Source: Reclinomonas americana ATCC 50394 (taxonomy: Eukaryota; Jakobida; Jakobea; Jakobida). Taken from it: DNA of 43,127 nt. Positions 20,085 through 33,000 of the stretch are shown in pieces. Within the stretch, counting starts at the first letter, position 1. Each line of letters opens with the position of its first letter. Below the pieces are notes generated by a model. It was not told where the DNA came from and did no database searches. It saw only the letters and a program-made list of their open reading frames with translations. The stretch spans positions 39,993 to 83,119 of the forward strand of contig PS015502.1 of the NCBI GenBank assembly GCA_048213135.1. Direction: 5' to 3'. The translations under genes and the position numbers were made by a program.

Positions 20085-21964
20085 TTATTCTAGCCCAGCA
20101 GGTAGGGGTCTCCGCTGCATTACTACAACAAGCTTCCAGATGGACAGTGCCGTGCACCCAATCGCCAGCAATGTGCCAAATATTATAAGCAACCAGTCGC
20201 CGACCTTGGCCCAGAAACTCGTGCCCTCCTTGCTGACCAGTTTCCAGTGCAGCAAACCAGGGAACAACAGACCCAGTGTCGCGCCGCCAAAGCTTCCCAC
20301 AATGCTGCGTCCCGCATCAACAACAGTCAGCCACACTGACAACACCAACGAGAGCACAGCTCAAAGTGTAACGTACCCTACAAACTCTCCAAAGTGCGGA
20401 ATGATGACGGCCACCACAGTGATAAAGGCCACTACCAAGGTGCGAATAATCACTCGTTTTAGCAGAGCACTGCACAGTTGAGGTGAGTGTCGGCGGTGAT
20501 GATCACTTCTGGAGCGAACACACACACACGCACCAGAAGCTGGATTGAGCGCGAGACTGGCGCCGACCACTACTTCTGTCGTCCTCCTCCTCGTCGGCAG
20601 CGCCGCTGCCGCAGCCGTCGAGCATGCGGTCGACAATCTCCAACACCGGAAACAGTTGAATGGGGAAGGTGCCGAGGAGCGAAAACACCACCAGCGCCTT
20701 GATGGCCACTGCGAGTGGCGTGATGAGACGAAAACGAGAGGCAAGTGAGTGACACGAGCGCGCGCGCGCACGCGGACGTACCGGAGAGGGGATCCTTTGG
20801 GAGGAGCGGCAAGATCAGCGCATTGTGCATGCGGTCCGCAAACGCCATGTATCCCAGCAGGCCGAAAGACAGCACCAGAATAAACACCAAGGTGTAGCCG
20901 GTGATGAGAATGAGATTAAAACGCGATGGCGTCTTCATCGACTGGTGGATCGGCAGAATGGTGCCGACGCCCTCCACGGCAAACAAAAAGGTGCCGATGC
21001 TGATCGGGAACATCCAGTTCACCAGCGTGGTGGCCGCCACGCTCTCGCGGCTCATCAGTGTGACATCCCAGTACAACACGCACACAATGGCCGCAAACAA
21101 GGTGCCGTTGGCCAGCATGCTGAGAGCGAGCGAAGAGCACATGAGCGATCGGTGTGCGAGTACCACATGCGTGGCACGAGAGCGCACCTGACAGGCGCCA
21201 CATAGTCGAGCGAGTTTAGCCACGAAATGGGCGTCAGCGCACCGGCACACACAAACACCCACGCCCACTGCGGCATGATCGGCACCAGATGAACCAGCGT
21301 CGCCGACGTGAAAATCAGGTACGCCACACAGCAGCCGGCTTGCGAAAAGATGAGCAGGATGTCGATCTGTCGTCAACGTTTGTGAGACGCGCGAAAGCAA
21401 GTAAAACAAGACCACAAGAGAGTCGCACTCACCGCCACGTGACACACTCGCCCGTACGCCGCATTGCCAATCTCCCCATACTGCGTCTTGCCGCAGCGCA
21501 ACTTGGCCGCCACCAGCAGATGCGAGCACCAGCCAGAGACCAGCACCACCGACAGCAGAAGCAGAGAGCCAAGCTGCCAAAGGCGTCATGATCAGTGACA
21601 CACACACACACACACACAAGAACGTGAGAGGTGTAAACTCACCACTGTGCCAGCGTGTTTGAAGGCGAACGGAATGGCGAGAATGCCACTGCCGACCGAA
21701 CCCTTGAGCAGATTCAACCACGCAAAACACGTTCTGTGCGCCTTGTGTCAGTCTCTGTGGCCCTCTACACAAACACACACAGAGAGAGAGAGAGACACAC
21801 ACACAGACGCGCACGCACCCGCTCTTGGCCTTGTCATCGCGCACCGCCACTGGCGACGACGAGTACTTTCCACCCTCCTCGTCGCCTTTGCGCGTGTTGT
21901 TGTTGTGTGAAGAGGCCGGCAACAGTGGCTCATTCTCAGGCGACGAAGGCGACGATCGCTTCAT
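20085..21964 (-). CDS. Amino acid/auxin permease family (AAAP) transporter
   Basis: AAAP proteins (SLC36/SLC38 and plant AVT type) move amino acids across plasma, vacuolar or lysosomal membranes, usually with protons. The start at 21964 reads MKRSSPSSPENEPLLPASSH. It includes an acidic dileucine-like ENEPLL, a typical vacuole/lysosome sorting signal, in a soluble N-terminal tail. The first membrane segment carries the family signature GSVGSGILAIPFAFKHAG (about 21650-21720). Later exons give further hydrophobic segments: LIFTSATLVHLVPIMPQWAW, MFPISIGTFLFAVEGVGTIL (the conserved FAFEG-like segment), TLVFILVLSFGLLGYMAF, ALVVFSLLGTFPIQLFPVLE, and a final one near DWLLIIFGTLLAIGCTALSI before the stop TAA at 20085-20087. 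About eleven segments are expected and roughly ten can be seen. Several introns carry sense-strand GT runs at or near their donors. Confidence 0.88.
21598..21618 (-). repeat. (CA/TG)n microsatellite in a transporter intron
   Basis: About ten CA units on the + strand, equal to GT on the coding strand of the transporter, inside one of its introns. Confidence 0.9.
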
Positions 21965-22112
21965 CGGCAACGAGAGAAAACGACGACGACGACGACGATG
22001 ATCGTAACGTTGTGATTTGGCGCCCACAAACACACAATGATATCCCCGTGAACAATACCGCTCGCGCTCAATTGTCCTTGCTATTCTCACACGCACGCAC
22101 GCACGCGCATCG
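21965..22112. promoter_or_regulatory. Divergent promoter region (transporter / BTB gene)
   Basis: These 148 bp lie between the start codons of the AAAP transporter (-) and the BTB-BACK-SPRY gene (+). The region holds CGACGACGAC-type triplet repeats next to the transporter and ACGCACGCACGC-like sequence next to the BTB gene. No named element is secure. Confidence 0.4.
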
Positions 22113-25100
22113 ATGTCAGGGCGCCGCGGTGGAAGTGGAAACGGCAGTGGAGGCAGTGCAAACTCGCCTCCATCGTCTCCAAAAAGTGGCGGCAAACACG
22201 TGTCATCTCCTCCACTCCTGCGAACTCCGCCGCCGTTGCCGCCTCCATCAGTGCTCCAACAGCACATGTCACTTGTGCAACAACAGCAACAACAGCAACA
22301 GCAGCAACAGCAACCACAGCCGCGCTCATCTCCGCCTCTGCCGCCGCCACCACCGCCGCCTGCTGTGCCTGTGCGCTCGTCGTATGTGTCGCCCTCGGCG
22401 ATGAGTGGCAGCAGCTATGTGGTGGCGGGAGTACCAGCTGCTACCAGTACTACTGCTACTGCCACTACAGCGGTGCCAGTGGATGTGTCGCGGCGTCATC
22501 ATCATCATCACCCGCAACAGCAGCCGCACAATCATCATCACCAGCTCCAACCGCATTCACCGCACCTTCCGCAGCATCACTCACCACAGCAGCAGCAGCC
22601 GCGGTCACAGCAGCAACAGCAGCAGCAACAGGTGTCGCCGCCTGTGCCGGGAGTGGCTTTTCATGAGAGACATCCTTTGCAACCGCAATCTAGGTCGTCG
22701 CCACCACAGCAGCAGCAGCAGCAGCATGGTCGGCGACGACGCTCGCCAATGTCGCAGTCGCGTCCGCATGTGGTGTTTCAGCAGCCGGTGGATGACGTGG
22801 CGGGCGACGGCGATGATGATGCAGGAGGAGACGACGATGAGGCGTCTGAGGATGCGGTCGGCTCGCCAGACGGTGGTGACTGTGCGCGAGTTGCGTGGGG
22901 AGGCAGCGTGCCTTTGCGTGTGTGTGTGTGTGTGTGATGGGAACGCGAATCGTTACTCTTGTTGTTGCGTAGATGGGCGGTGCTTCGTCCTCGCTGGCCT
23001 CCACAGCGGTGCTGTCGCTTACCATGCCGTCTGCGCTCTTGCCCGGCGTCGCGAGTACCACACCGAGCGATGCGGCGACCCCCGCCACGGTCACACTGAC
23101 GACCAACACGTTCTTGCGAGGATTCCATACGTTCCTGCGCAGCGGCGAGTTTGCCGATTTCACTCTTGTTCTGCCGTCGGCGACCATGAAGCGCGCTCCG
23201 CTGTCGCTGGCGAGCCACATACGGCAGCACAGCTCGTCGTCGGAGCGAGACGGTGATGTGGATAGCGAGGTTCTTGGCTCACCCGACGTCGATGCGGAGG
23301 CCGCCGAGACAGGCAAGCGCCTCCCCGCCGTCGTCGGATCGTCGAGTACGGTCGCCGCGTCGCAACCAAAGAGACCACCACCGGCTGTCAGCGTGCTGCG
23401 AGGCGACGACGAGCGCCGGGTTCACCGCATCCTCCTCTCGCATCAGTCGGGATACTTTCGCGCCCTGCTCTCTGGCGACTTTCGAGAAAAGGACGAGGTG
23501 AGTCTGAGCAAAGCGTCGCCAGAAAGAAGGGCAAAAAAAAACTCACTTGATAAGTTTGCAGGGCCGTGTGGACCTCAGTGAGTTGGCCGACCCCTACCGC
23601 GTGTTCCCGACCCTGCTGGAATACTTTTACACGGGCTCGGTGGAAGTGACAGACGACACCATTATTCCGCTCATCTCCATGGCGCAGGTGTGTGTTGCAG
23701 TGCGGCGAGTGTCGAGAGGAAGTAACTGGTGACGCTAATGTGCGTGTTTGTGACTGCAGTTCTTTGAGGTGCCGGAGTTGTCCAAGTCGCTGGTAGATCA
23801 CGTGCACGCTCGCTGCCGTGATTCCACGGCGCCGCTGGTGCAATTCCTGCGCCTGGCCATCGATCAGTCGCTGGCTGACCTGGAGTCGTTGTTGCGTCTC
23901 GTCAGGATCGCCTAAACCAATCTCTTTTTTTCTGTGTGATTCATTGTCGTGTGCACAGCTTCCTGAGTTGGGTGGCGCGACGCTTCTCGCTGTACTGCTC
24001 AGACGAGCAGCTGGCGAGCCTCCCCACCGACAAGCTTATCGAGCTGCTGAGATTGGACGAGTTCTTTGCCGAGGGCGTTACCGACGTTGCGCACCGCATG
24101 CCTCGTCGAGCTCTGCACACGTGTGCGTCGCTCACACTTCCTCCAGGTGGCGACCTTTGCGTGCCTGCACATTCGGCTGGCCAGGGAGGTGTCGGCCAAC
24201 GAGTTCTGCGCCTTGTACGAACACGTGGACAAGGTGTGCTAGTGTTGATGATGTACCGTACCTCGTTGTCGAAAAACTGACCATGTGGTGCCATTAGATG
24301 TTGCCGGCCGACGCAGCATTCCTCTTGCGCCGTGCCATTTGCCTCGGCTGCGACATGCCAACGTCGGTGTTTATCGAGGCCATGGCTCGCGACATGTCGC
24401 AGCTAAGACCAGAGGCTCTTGTCGACCTGCCACTGGAAGGTTTGTCGTGGCGGGGTACCAGCCAGTGGTTGCAGTTCCCTTGCTGACGAGATGTGGGGTA
24501 CAGTCGTGGTCGCGCTGCTGTCCAGTGACATGTTGCACGTCGAGTCGGAGATGACAGTGTACCGTTGTGTGCACACGGTCGCCTCGGCTCGGCGTGAGAC
24601 CCTGGCACAGCAGGATCTGTGCAAGCTGTACGGCACAATTCGCTTCTCGTTCCTCACCGAAGAAGAGCTGCTGCTGGTGCGCTGCCAGCTGGGAGTTGAG
24701 AGTCTCCTTACCCCGTTTTTTTGCCTCACCCTCGGCCGTACATGTGCAGGTTCGCAACGACCCGCTCATCCCGCGTGAACTGCTGCTGGACGAGCTGATG
24801 ACGCTTGTCACCTCGAAGCACCGCATCATTCCCCAAAAGTTTGTGTGTGTGAGAGATGTGCTCTGTGGTTTGCACAGTTTTGCTGACTTGTTGCATTGTT
24901 GCCAGGTGCCGCTTTTACGTGCAAAAAGTGCGCTTCAGTGCCACTCTGCACGGGTCTCGCATCCATGTTGCGCCTTTCTTGATTGTCCTGCCATGGGAAA
25001 ATAAGGTCGTGTTACTGAGTGTGGCACTGCAGTTGTCGGACGATCGCTTGATGGCCGAGTGCGTCAACAAGGGCAATGCCGTCGTTCTCAGCGACGAGCA

Positions 25101-26030
25101 GTTCAGTGCCGGTCGTCATTATGTCGAAGTGGAGATCACAGGCGACAACGGCGAGGTAAGTATTTGATGAAATTGCTTCTTGTAGGGTGTTTCGAGTTCT
25201 CATTCTCTCGCACTTGGCACAGTATTATGTGGCCGTCGGAGTGGCGCGCAGTGACATCAACGTTGACAGCGACCTCGGCTGCCACGACACCAAGAGCTTT
25301 GGCTATTGGTCATTAGGTGCGGAACGAGGGGGGTCCTCGGCTTTCTCTTTTCTCTTTTCTGCCTGTCACGCAAGCCCCCAAAGCCGAATTGGTGTCGCGC
25401 GAGTTCCACGCGGCACTAATGGTCATGGCATTGCAAGATTGAGAAAAAGGGAGTGGTGTAGTGGTTGCAGCAGAGTGGGCTCCGTGTGCCACACAACTTG
25501 TGGATCACGTGTGCCTCGGTTGAAGAGCACTTTTGAGGCGTGCTTGGGTTTTAGCGCCTCTTTACATGCGGCTGCACCAGCACGTCGCAGGGGTTGTGAC
25601 TTTGCTGACACTCGTGATATCATCGTGTGTGTGGTACACTTGTCTATCGGTTGCACACTGTTCCACCTCCTTCCGAGCGAACCCCAGGCCGCTCGTGCCC
25701 AGCGATGAGCTTGTGACTCGCGCATGAGCGAAGTGGGTACTTTCGCACATTTTTTCTCCTATTCCTCCTCCTCCTCCTCTTCCTCCTCTGCCGTCGCCTG
25801 TCTCTTCTGTTGCCGTTCTCTTGGTGCGCAACTAATGTCGTTGGTGCAGGCAAGCTATACCCGAACAATGTGCAGTACGGCGAACGCTTCACCAAGGGTG
25901 ACCGCGTGGGCGTCTTTTTGGATTTCACCGCTGGCACTCTCCACTTTTACAAGGTGCGTTCACGCAGCTGTGCCTCGTTTCTTACCCCGTGTGCGCGCAT
26001 CTCTCATCCTCCACCTCATACAGAACGACC
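22113..26030 (+). CDS. BTB-BACK-SPRY domain protein with polyQ/polyH N-terminus, 3' end lost in gap
   Basis: BTB-BACK proteins are typically substrate adaptors for cullin-3 ubiquitin ligases; SPRY domains bind partner peptides. Exon 1 (22113-22907, 265 codons) is low complexity: Gly/Ser, several Gln tracts, polyPro, a His run, then Asp/Glu. Exon 2 (22973-23497) enters the BTB fold (FHTFLRSGEFADFTLVLPSA, then HRILLSHQSGYFRALLSGDF) and exon 3 (23562-23687) continues it (FPTLLEYFYTGSVEVTDDTI). BACK-like helices follow (LSWVARRFSLYCSDEQLASL; ALYEHVDK). The SPRY domain runs from about 25080: SAGRHYVEVEITGDNGE, YYVAVGVARSDINVD, then NNVQYGERFTKGDRVGVFLD after a 533-nt intron, reaching TLHFYK and the gap at 26031. 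Alternatively the gene may continue beyond the gap into the large downstream protein. Kelch repeats are absent. Confidence 0.75.
22277..22319 (+). repeat. CAA/CAG repeat (polyglutamine)
   Basis: Mixed CAA and CAG codons encode an uninterrupted glutamine run of 12 residues in exon 1 of the BTB gene. More CAG-rich tracts lie at about 22590-22631 and 22709-22726, and a CAT run at about 22498-22510 encodes five His. Confidence 0.9.
22917..22936 (+). repeat. (GT)n microsatellite near an intron donor
   Basis: A GT run starts 9 bases after the donor of intron 22908-22972 in the BTB gene, on the sense strand. Confidence 0.9.
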
Positions 26031-27025
26031 NNNNNNNNNNNNNNNNNNNNNNNNNNNNNNNNNNNNNNNNNNNNNNNNNNNNNNNNNNNNNNNNNNNNNN
26101 NNNNNNNNNNNNNNNNNNNNNNNNNNNNNNNNNNNNNNNNNNNNNNNNNNNNNNNNNNNNNNNNNNNNNNNNNNNNNNNNNNNNNNNNNNNNNNNNNNNN
26201 NNNNNNNNNNNNNNNNNNNNNNNNNNNNNNNNNNNNNNNNNNNNNNNNNNNNNNNNNNNNNNNNNNNNNNNNNNNNNNNNNNNNNNNNNNNNNNNNNNNN
26301 NNNNNNNNNNNNNNNNNNNNNNNNNNNNNNNNNNNNNNNNNNNNNNNNNNNNNNNNNNNNNNNNNNNNNNNNNNNNNNNNNNNNNNNNNNNNNNNNNNNN
26401 NNNNNNNNNNNNNNNNNNNNNNNNNNNNNNNNNNNNNNNNNNNNNNNNNNNNNNNNNNNNNNNNNNNNNNNNNNNNNNNNNNNNNNNNNNNNNNNNNNNN
26501 NNNNNNNNNNNNNNNNNNNNNNNNNNNNNNNNNNNNNNNNNNNNNNNNNNNNNNNNNNNNNNNNNNNNNNNNNNNNNNNNNNNNNNNNNNNNNNNNNNNN
26601 NNNNNNNNNNNNNNNNNNNNNNNNNNNNNNNNNNNNNNNNNNNNNNNNNNNNNNNNNNNNNNNNNNNNNNNNNNNNNNNNNNNNNNNNNNNNNNNNNNNN
26701 NNNNNNNNNNNNNNNNNNNNNNNNNNNNNNNNNNNNNNNNNNNNNNNNNNNNNNNNNNNNNNNNNNNNNNNNNNNNNNNNNNNNNNNNNNNNNNNNNNNN
26801 NNNNNNNNNNNNNNNNNNNNNNNNNNNNNNNNNNNNNNNNNNNNNNNNNNNNNNNNNNNNNNNNNNNNNNNNNNNNNNNNNNNNNNNNNNNNNNNNNNNN
26901 NNNNNNNNNNNNNNNNNNNNNNNNNNNNNNNNNNNNNNNNNNNNNNNNNNNNNNNNNNNNNNNNNNNNNNNNNNNNNNNNNNNNNNNNNNNNNNNNNNNN
27001 NNNNNNNNNNNNNNNNNNNNNNNNN
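26031..27025. other. Assembly gap (995 N)
   Basis: The unknown bases fall just after the SPRY exon of the BTB gene and just before an acidic exon. The 3' end of the first gene, the 5' end of the second, or a continuous connection between them is hidden here. Confidence 1.
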
Positions 27026-30000
27026 GCTGTCATCGACCCCCGCCGGCGCTGGCGCCACTGGACCTCTCTCGCTCACGCTTTCCTACGATGATGGGAGGCG
27101 GCGACTTGGGCCGGATGGCGATGAAGACGACGAGGAGGACGACGATGATGATGATGATGACGACGATGAGGATGACTTGGATGAGGATGATGATGGAGAG
27201 GAGGAGGACACGGCGCAGATGGAGAGTGCGCGAGGTGTGGATGACGATGGTGGAGGCATTGGTGTTTCTCGGTACGTGTGTGTGTGTGTGTGCTTGTGCA
27301 TGCGGTGCGAGGGAATGACAACTGAGATGCAATGCAGGCGGCGGTCGCGGTTGCGGCGCGCGGCGCGTCAGCCGTCGCTGCAGGAGTTGCCAGGGTTTGT
27401 GTTCGTAAAGTGCCGCGCAGGGTGCGTTCGACCTGACGCGGTCTCTTTCTGTGTCTGTGTGTGTGTTCCCCCGCGCGCAGTGTGCTGCCAATTCCGATGG
27501 AGTGGGAGATCGCATTCTACGCGCTGGCGCACTTGGTCTTCAAGCAGGGGGCGCTGGACGATGCGAATCGTGATCCAGTGACCTTTATTCCGGAGAGTGC
27601 GGCCGCGGCAGTTCGCCTCGTTTCGTATGCCGCGATGGCTGAGAGCGTGTGTGAGTTGAGGTGACTGAAAAACTCGCGACCATTAGGGTCTAGCGCCCGG
27701 TACCTCCGACCCCAAGGCCAATCGACGACTTGAAGCCATTGCACGCGTGCTGGTGGAGGCGTTTGACGAGCAGGACGTGAGCAGCGACATGATCAAGGCG
27801 TTTGTGGACTCGTCAGCAGATCGCTCTGACGCGTTTGCCGAACTGCCGTTGCGTGTTGTGCTGCGACTCCACGTCTGCCTACTCACTCACCCATTCACTT
27901 TCCACTGCCGCGCCTGCCTATTTTTGCAGTCGGATGGGAGATGAGGTCCGTGACCGCACTGGCAAGCTGGTGCAGCGCTACAAGTTCTTCCAGCCCCAGT
28001 GGCAGAGTGTGTTTGGTGCCGGCCATCGCGCACGCAACCTGGACGCTCTCAAGCAAGCCATTGTTCGCATGCGCACCGCGTACAACCGCTCTGGTGTGCA
28101 CGTGCATGTGGATGTGTGCGATCCAGTTGTCGGTTCTCACTGATCGCTCGCCCTGCAGATCTGGCAGAGGAAATGGTGCGACGCCGATCCGACGATGCAC
28201 GCATGCTGGAGCGCATTGACAAGGGACTCCGGCTGCGCTTGAGTCATCTGCTGAAGAAGGAGGTGTTCTTCTATCGGTGAGACATGCCCTTCTATTGATG
28301 TGCATGTTGCACTCGCACGTGGACTCATCAAGTCTGCAGCTACGTGTGGGTCAACGGAGCGCACTATTATTTGTGCTTGTGCGCCAAGAGCTTCTGCCTT
28401 GTGCGTGGCAAGCCGCTGCGCGACGTCGACAGCGTACTGTACGCACACATTACGCGTATCACGGAGGACGAGGAAGACATGGGACTTGTGCAGCTGACCA
28501 TCCAGAACCACGTTGCGCTGGCACTCGGTGTGCTCACAAGATCGTTGAGTGCATGCAATTCACACTCTGTGCGTGCACAGGACGACCTCTTTATCCAGGC
28601 GGACTGTCTTCGCGAGATCGTCACCGAGCTGTGTGTGCAGTGGAAGACCGACTACATGATGCGCAAGCGCGAGGTGAAGAACATTGCCGTGGAACGCGGC
28701 ATCTGCCGCTTCCCGCGTGGCCTCAAGCGCCCGTACGAACAGTACGCATCGTTCATTACGCCGCCGTTTGGGTGCGTTGTGTGGGTGCGCTTGCGATGTT
28801 GGTGCACATGCATGCTCACTCTGCGCGTGAGCAGCATGAGCCTCGTGCGCTTCGGTGTGGGTGAGCACACAAACCATTACTTCTTTTTCAAGCCCGACAA
28901 CTTCGTCTTCAATCAGCAACGCACGGATGCGATTCTTCGCCGACACCGCGATGAGGATCAGCAGCGGTTCGCCGAGAGGAAGCCACCGAAACATCGTGAT
29001 CGTCAGTACCTGGCATTCCACAATGGTTTGCATTGTTGATGCACACAGGCGTGATTGTATCGCTGACAAATCTGTGGCAGAGACGGAGACTCCACCAGTG
29101 GCGTTCCTCACGGTCGAAGTGAAGCCGCCCAAGGTTGTTCACTTTGTCAATCGCAGTGACAAGATTGTGTGTCGCCTGAAGGCCGAGACGCGAGCCAAGC
29201 GCGTGTTTGTTGCGTGCCAGTGCGCCGTCATGACTGTACCCCCCTCCAGTGTCTCACTTCGAAGTGCAGAATGTGTTCGAGGACTTTGAGTCCATGCGGT
29301 CGCACTCGTACCGCAAGCGCGCAAATCTTTCGTGTGATCCCTCCACGTGGTACTGCCATGAGGTTCGTAAGAGAGGGAGAGAGCGGTTGTGCTTTGTTGC
29401 TCAACGATATCGGTGATTTATAGGTGCATCTCAAGTCGGGGAAGCGCTCAGTTGGCGTCATTTACGCTCGTCGCAAGTGTTCGTCACCGTTATTTGTTTG
29501 TACCCCGTCTCCAATTGTTGCGTCGGCTAATGTCGCTATGTGTGTGTGCGCGCACAGTCATTCCGCCGGATGCCGACACATATCAGGACTTTGTGCTTGT
29601 GCTGGAGCAGAACCGCACCAGCGTGGACGGTAAGATGATGCGCGTGCGTGTGCCGCAGATCTATTCGTGATTGACCATGTTGGACACACTTTGGCAGCCT
29701 CCGTGAAGCAAACTCGAAAGGATTTGACTGGTTTGTTACTTGAGTGTGCGCACATGCACGTTGCCACCGTGCACTAAGTGTTGGCGTTGTGTGCAGCTGA
29801 GCTGTGGGAGAAGATTCATCTGTATGACAAGCTCCACTATGACAGCAAACGCAGCTTCCAACAGCGTGTCCTCGATCCCATTGGTGAGCACGTGAGCGCA
29901 ACCAAGTATCTCACAATCGTGTTTCACACTGTCTTCTGGGTGCAGACGGCAGTCAAAAGGTGCTCTTCAGTGACGAGATTGTTCGACCGCGGCGGCAGGA

Positions 30001-33000
30001 CGATGGCGCGAATGGTTTGCACACACATACAATTAGCATGACGCGTTCCCTTGTAGACTCACGTCAAGCGTTCCCCCTGGACAGCGGAGGAGGTGAATCA
30101 AGCGATTGTCATCACCAACTGGGGTGTGTATTTTGTGGAGCCAGCGTTTCAGGATTCACTGCGCGAGTCCTTCTCCTGGCATCATGTGCATCGTTGCGTC
30201 ACTTCTTCCTCTCTAACTACGAGGGTGCGTTCTCACGGCAGTGCAGGCGTCGAGATCCACGACTTCACCACGGCGCCGTCGTCGGACGGCTTTATCCACG
30301 TGCCGGATCCCGACGTCATTGGCAATTCATCCCGCAGCAGTGTGACCAATGTCAACACGACGCCTTCAGAGCTCTTGCTCCGGCCAGGACTGCTGTACAT
30401 GCGCCTTGTTCGCCTGGAGGTGCGCGCCGAGTCGTTTGCTCGTCATGGCCGCAGTCGTGTGTCACAGTGCTGGGTTGTTTGTGCTGCAGCGCGCGGCTGG
30501 CCATTCGAGTACATACATTGGTCCGCTGTTTGCCTGCGCCAACCGGAACACCCTTGTGCCGCTGGTGTGCCGCATCATGAAGCTGCTCGTCAGTCGTCCG
30601 ATCATGCCGTGGGTTGCGTTCGACCATCCTTTTGTTTGAGTTGTGGTAACGATGCCCGCTCGGAACTGACAGACATTGGTGTGCAGACCTTCCAAGACGG
30701 CGTCCCTGTTGGCGATGTTGGTGGCCCCTTGCAGCCCGGCGACACACATGGCACTCAACTGCGAGGCTCCGAGAGTCGAGTCGATCTCGACGTGGACCCC
30801 GTGGTGAATGCCATCGGCACCGAGTTGTCTACGGGTTCGTGAGTTTTTCGCGATATGTATCCTCGTCTCCGCACCAGCTAATGATGATGATGATGATGCA
30901 CGCAGATGTATTCATGGCACCACTGCAAGAAATGTGTGACACCCTATCGCACTTCCCCATCGAGTTCCAGTACGACTTGCTGCGCATGCGTGCCAAACTG
31001 GAGACCTTGGCATATCCTTTGTTCTTGCTCGTTCCCCGCTCAGTGTGTATTGTCGTGTGACACTTGACTCGGTTGTTTGCGTGCGCCACTGTTGACGTCC
31101 CGACGTTGGAGTGGGCAGACGTGCATTTGCAGATGCGACCGGTGCTGGAGACCATTCGAGATCATCCCGACCCGCAAGCTCGCAGATTCCCAGGTGCAAT
31201 CGGTCGCCTCAACTGCGCTATCGTGCCTCGCTTCGCCTCACACCACCCCCTTGTGCAGGACTGGAGTACGACGCCGAGCCAGAAACGCCAGCGCAGCGGT
31301 TGACCAGTCGTGATCGCGCCATGACTTTTTATCGCGCTGTGACGCAGCTCCTGGAGGAGACCAATCCCAACCTGGCCCGAGATTTCGAAAAGTTGAGCGC
31401 CCATGATGAGCGATGTGTCCTCATCCGCTGCACGCCAGTACTCACCTGTTATCTACGCGCAGTGATGATCCTTCGCGACCCGTGGACGAGCGCAAGGCGC
31501 TGTGCTGGGTGCGCCGTGGCGCGACAGTGGCCGATGTGATTGAGCATCTGGAGAACAATGTCGACTCGCCTGGTGAGAGCGGGGTGCTGCCACTGTGCGG
31601 AATGCCATTGATGAATTCGTTCACACGCCTTTGTTGCGCAAATGCAGAGGTGGCCACACCGAATCTGGTGATGCCTGAGAATGCTGGTACGTACCAGCCG
31701 GGGGGCGCTGCATCGTTCCACGCGTGCACTCATTGCTTGTGTGTGTTGCGCAGACATCAACGAGGAAGAAGTTCGCTTGATGTACCCACCGAAGCGAGCT
31801 GTAGTCATCAACGACACTGTGGTGTACTTCAAGTTCTACTTCCGCCCGCGCAATTCTGCGCAACTGGCGCAAGGAGTTGCGTCGCTGACTGCGTTGACGG
31901 CCACCCTGTCGGTAACTACGCACGCTCATCCGTGCGCGTGTAATAGGACGATGTGCCATACGACAGCCAGTACATCATTGTGCGAGTCGTCAACAAGTCG
32001 AACGTCGTTCTCAACGGCCCCATCCAGAGCGATGGGTTGCGTATCGGCGACGCACTACCGTACGAACCCTCGTATCGCTATGTCTTCCGCTGGAAGGTCT
32101 GTTGTTTGTCGCCAGCTGGCGCAACTGTAGATCTGTGTGCTCAACTGTAGGTAGGTGCCACCGACGGCGCTTGCCCTGCCGTCCAAGTCGTACCGACTGG
32201 AGGTGCATCACCGCAACTTGACGCAGCACGCATACTCCGAGTACTTCCCCATCGAGGTCTCCGAGGACTGGGAACGGTGGCGAGCAAGGCTCAGTGCCTA
32301 CCTAGCCTCGTTCATCGATGGCGTTCTGGGCTGTCCGTGCTCCCTTGCGGACGTGGTGGGCGCGGTCATTCAGTACGAGGAGGAACTGGCCGGCCGCATG
32401 TCGCGCCTGGTGAACACGCTGCTGTTGGTTGGTGGAACTCAAAGTGGTTTCAGGAGAGAAGGAGGTACTCATTGCTGTACTGCCACAGAAACCGTCGATT
32501 GCAGGTCTCGTGCACGGCGGCATGGCTGGCAGCCGTGGTGCGCTCATCGGTTCCACCGACTCCATACAGCGGCAGGGCACAGATTCGCGTTTCGCGGGTC
32601 GTGTTTCCACTGGTTCCATCCCAACGTGCGTGTTATGCGCTGTGTGGTTTCGATTGATTTGTGAGACTCATCATCATCATCATCATGTCGTTTTGTCGCA
32701 GGACCGTGACGGCAACGTCGTCGGGATCGCTACCAGTGGTGCAAGTTGTGGGCGAGGACGAGATTCACCAGGAGTCGCAGCGCACAAAGGCATTGCTGAA
32801 GCAGGTATCGTCATACGCACGCACGCGGAATGTGCACGCTGCCGTCTTTGACACAGATGTGATGCAGTTGCACGAGCTGCTGGATTACTTTATGCATCTG
32901 CGGCCAGTGGTTGGATCACTCGACATTATCACAGAGCACCCAAAGCTCGCCGATCGGGAGGGTTTGTGTTTGGCAGTCAGTGAGAACACAAGGGCTGTCG

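Noticed and set aside
20570-22267. 565-residue uninterrupted - strand frame
   Set aside because: It mixes true transporter exons with GT-rich introns that happen to lack stops (Val/Cys runs). The spliced transporter explains the region.
25448-25520. tRNA-like box A (TGGTGTAGTGG) in the 533-nt intron
   Set aside because: The D-stem and acceptor stem do not pair and there is no proper box B (GGTTCGANNCC), so this is not a tRNA.
25724-27581. Very long open frames across the N gap on both strands
   Set aside because: They are open only because unknown bases contain no stop codons. They say nothing about coding.
30117-30180. Coding-looking continuation GVYFVEPAFQDSLRE after ITNWG
   Set aside because: A donor at the gtgtgt after TGGG and an acceptor near 30246 join ITNWG to VEIHDFTT in phase, so this is more likely intron read-through; it remains possible as an alternative exon end.
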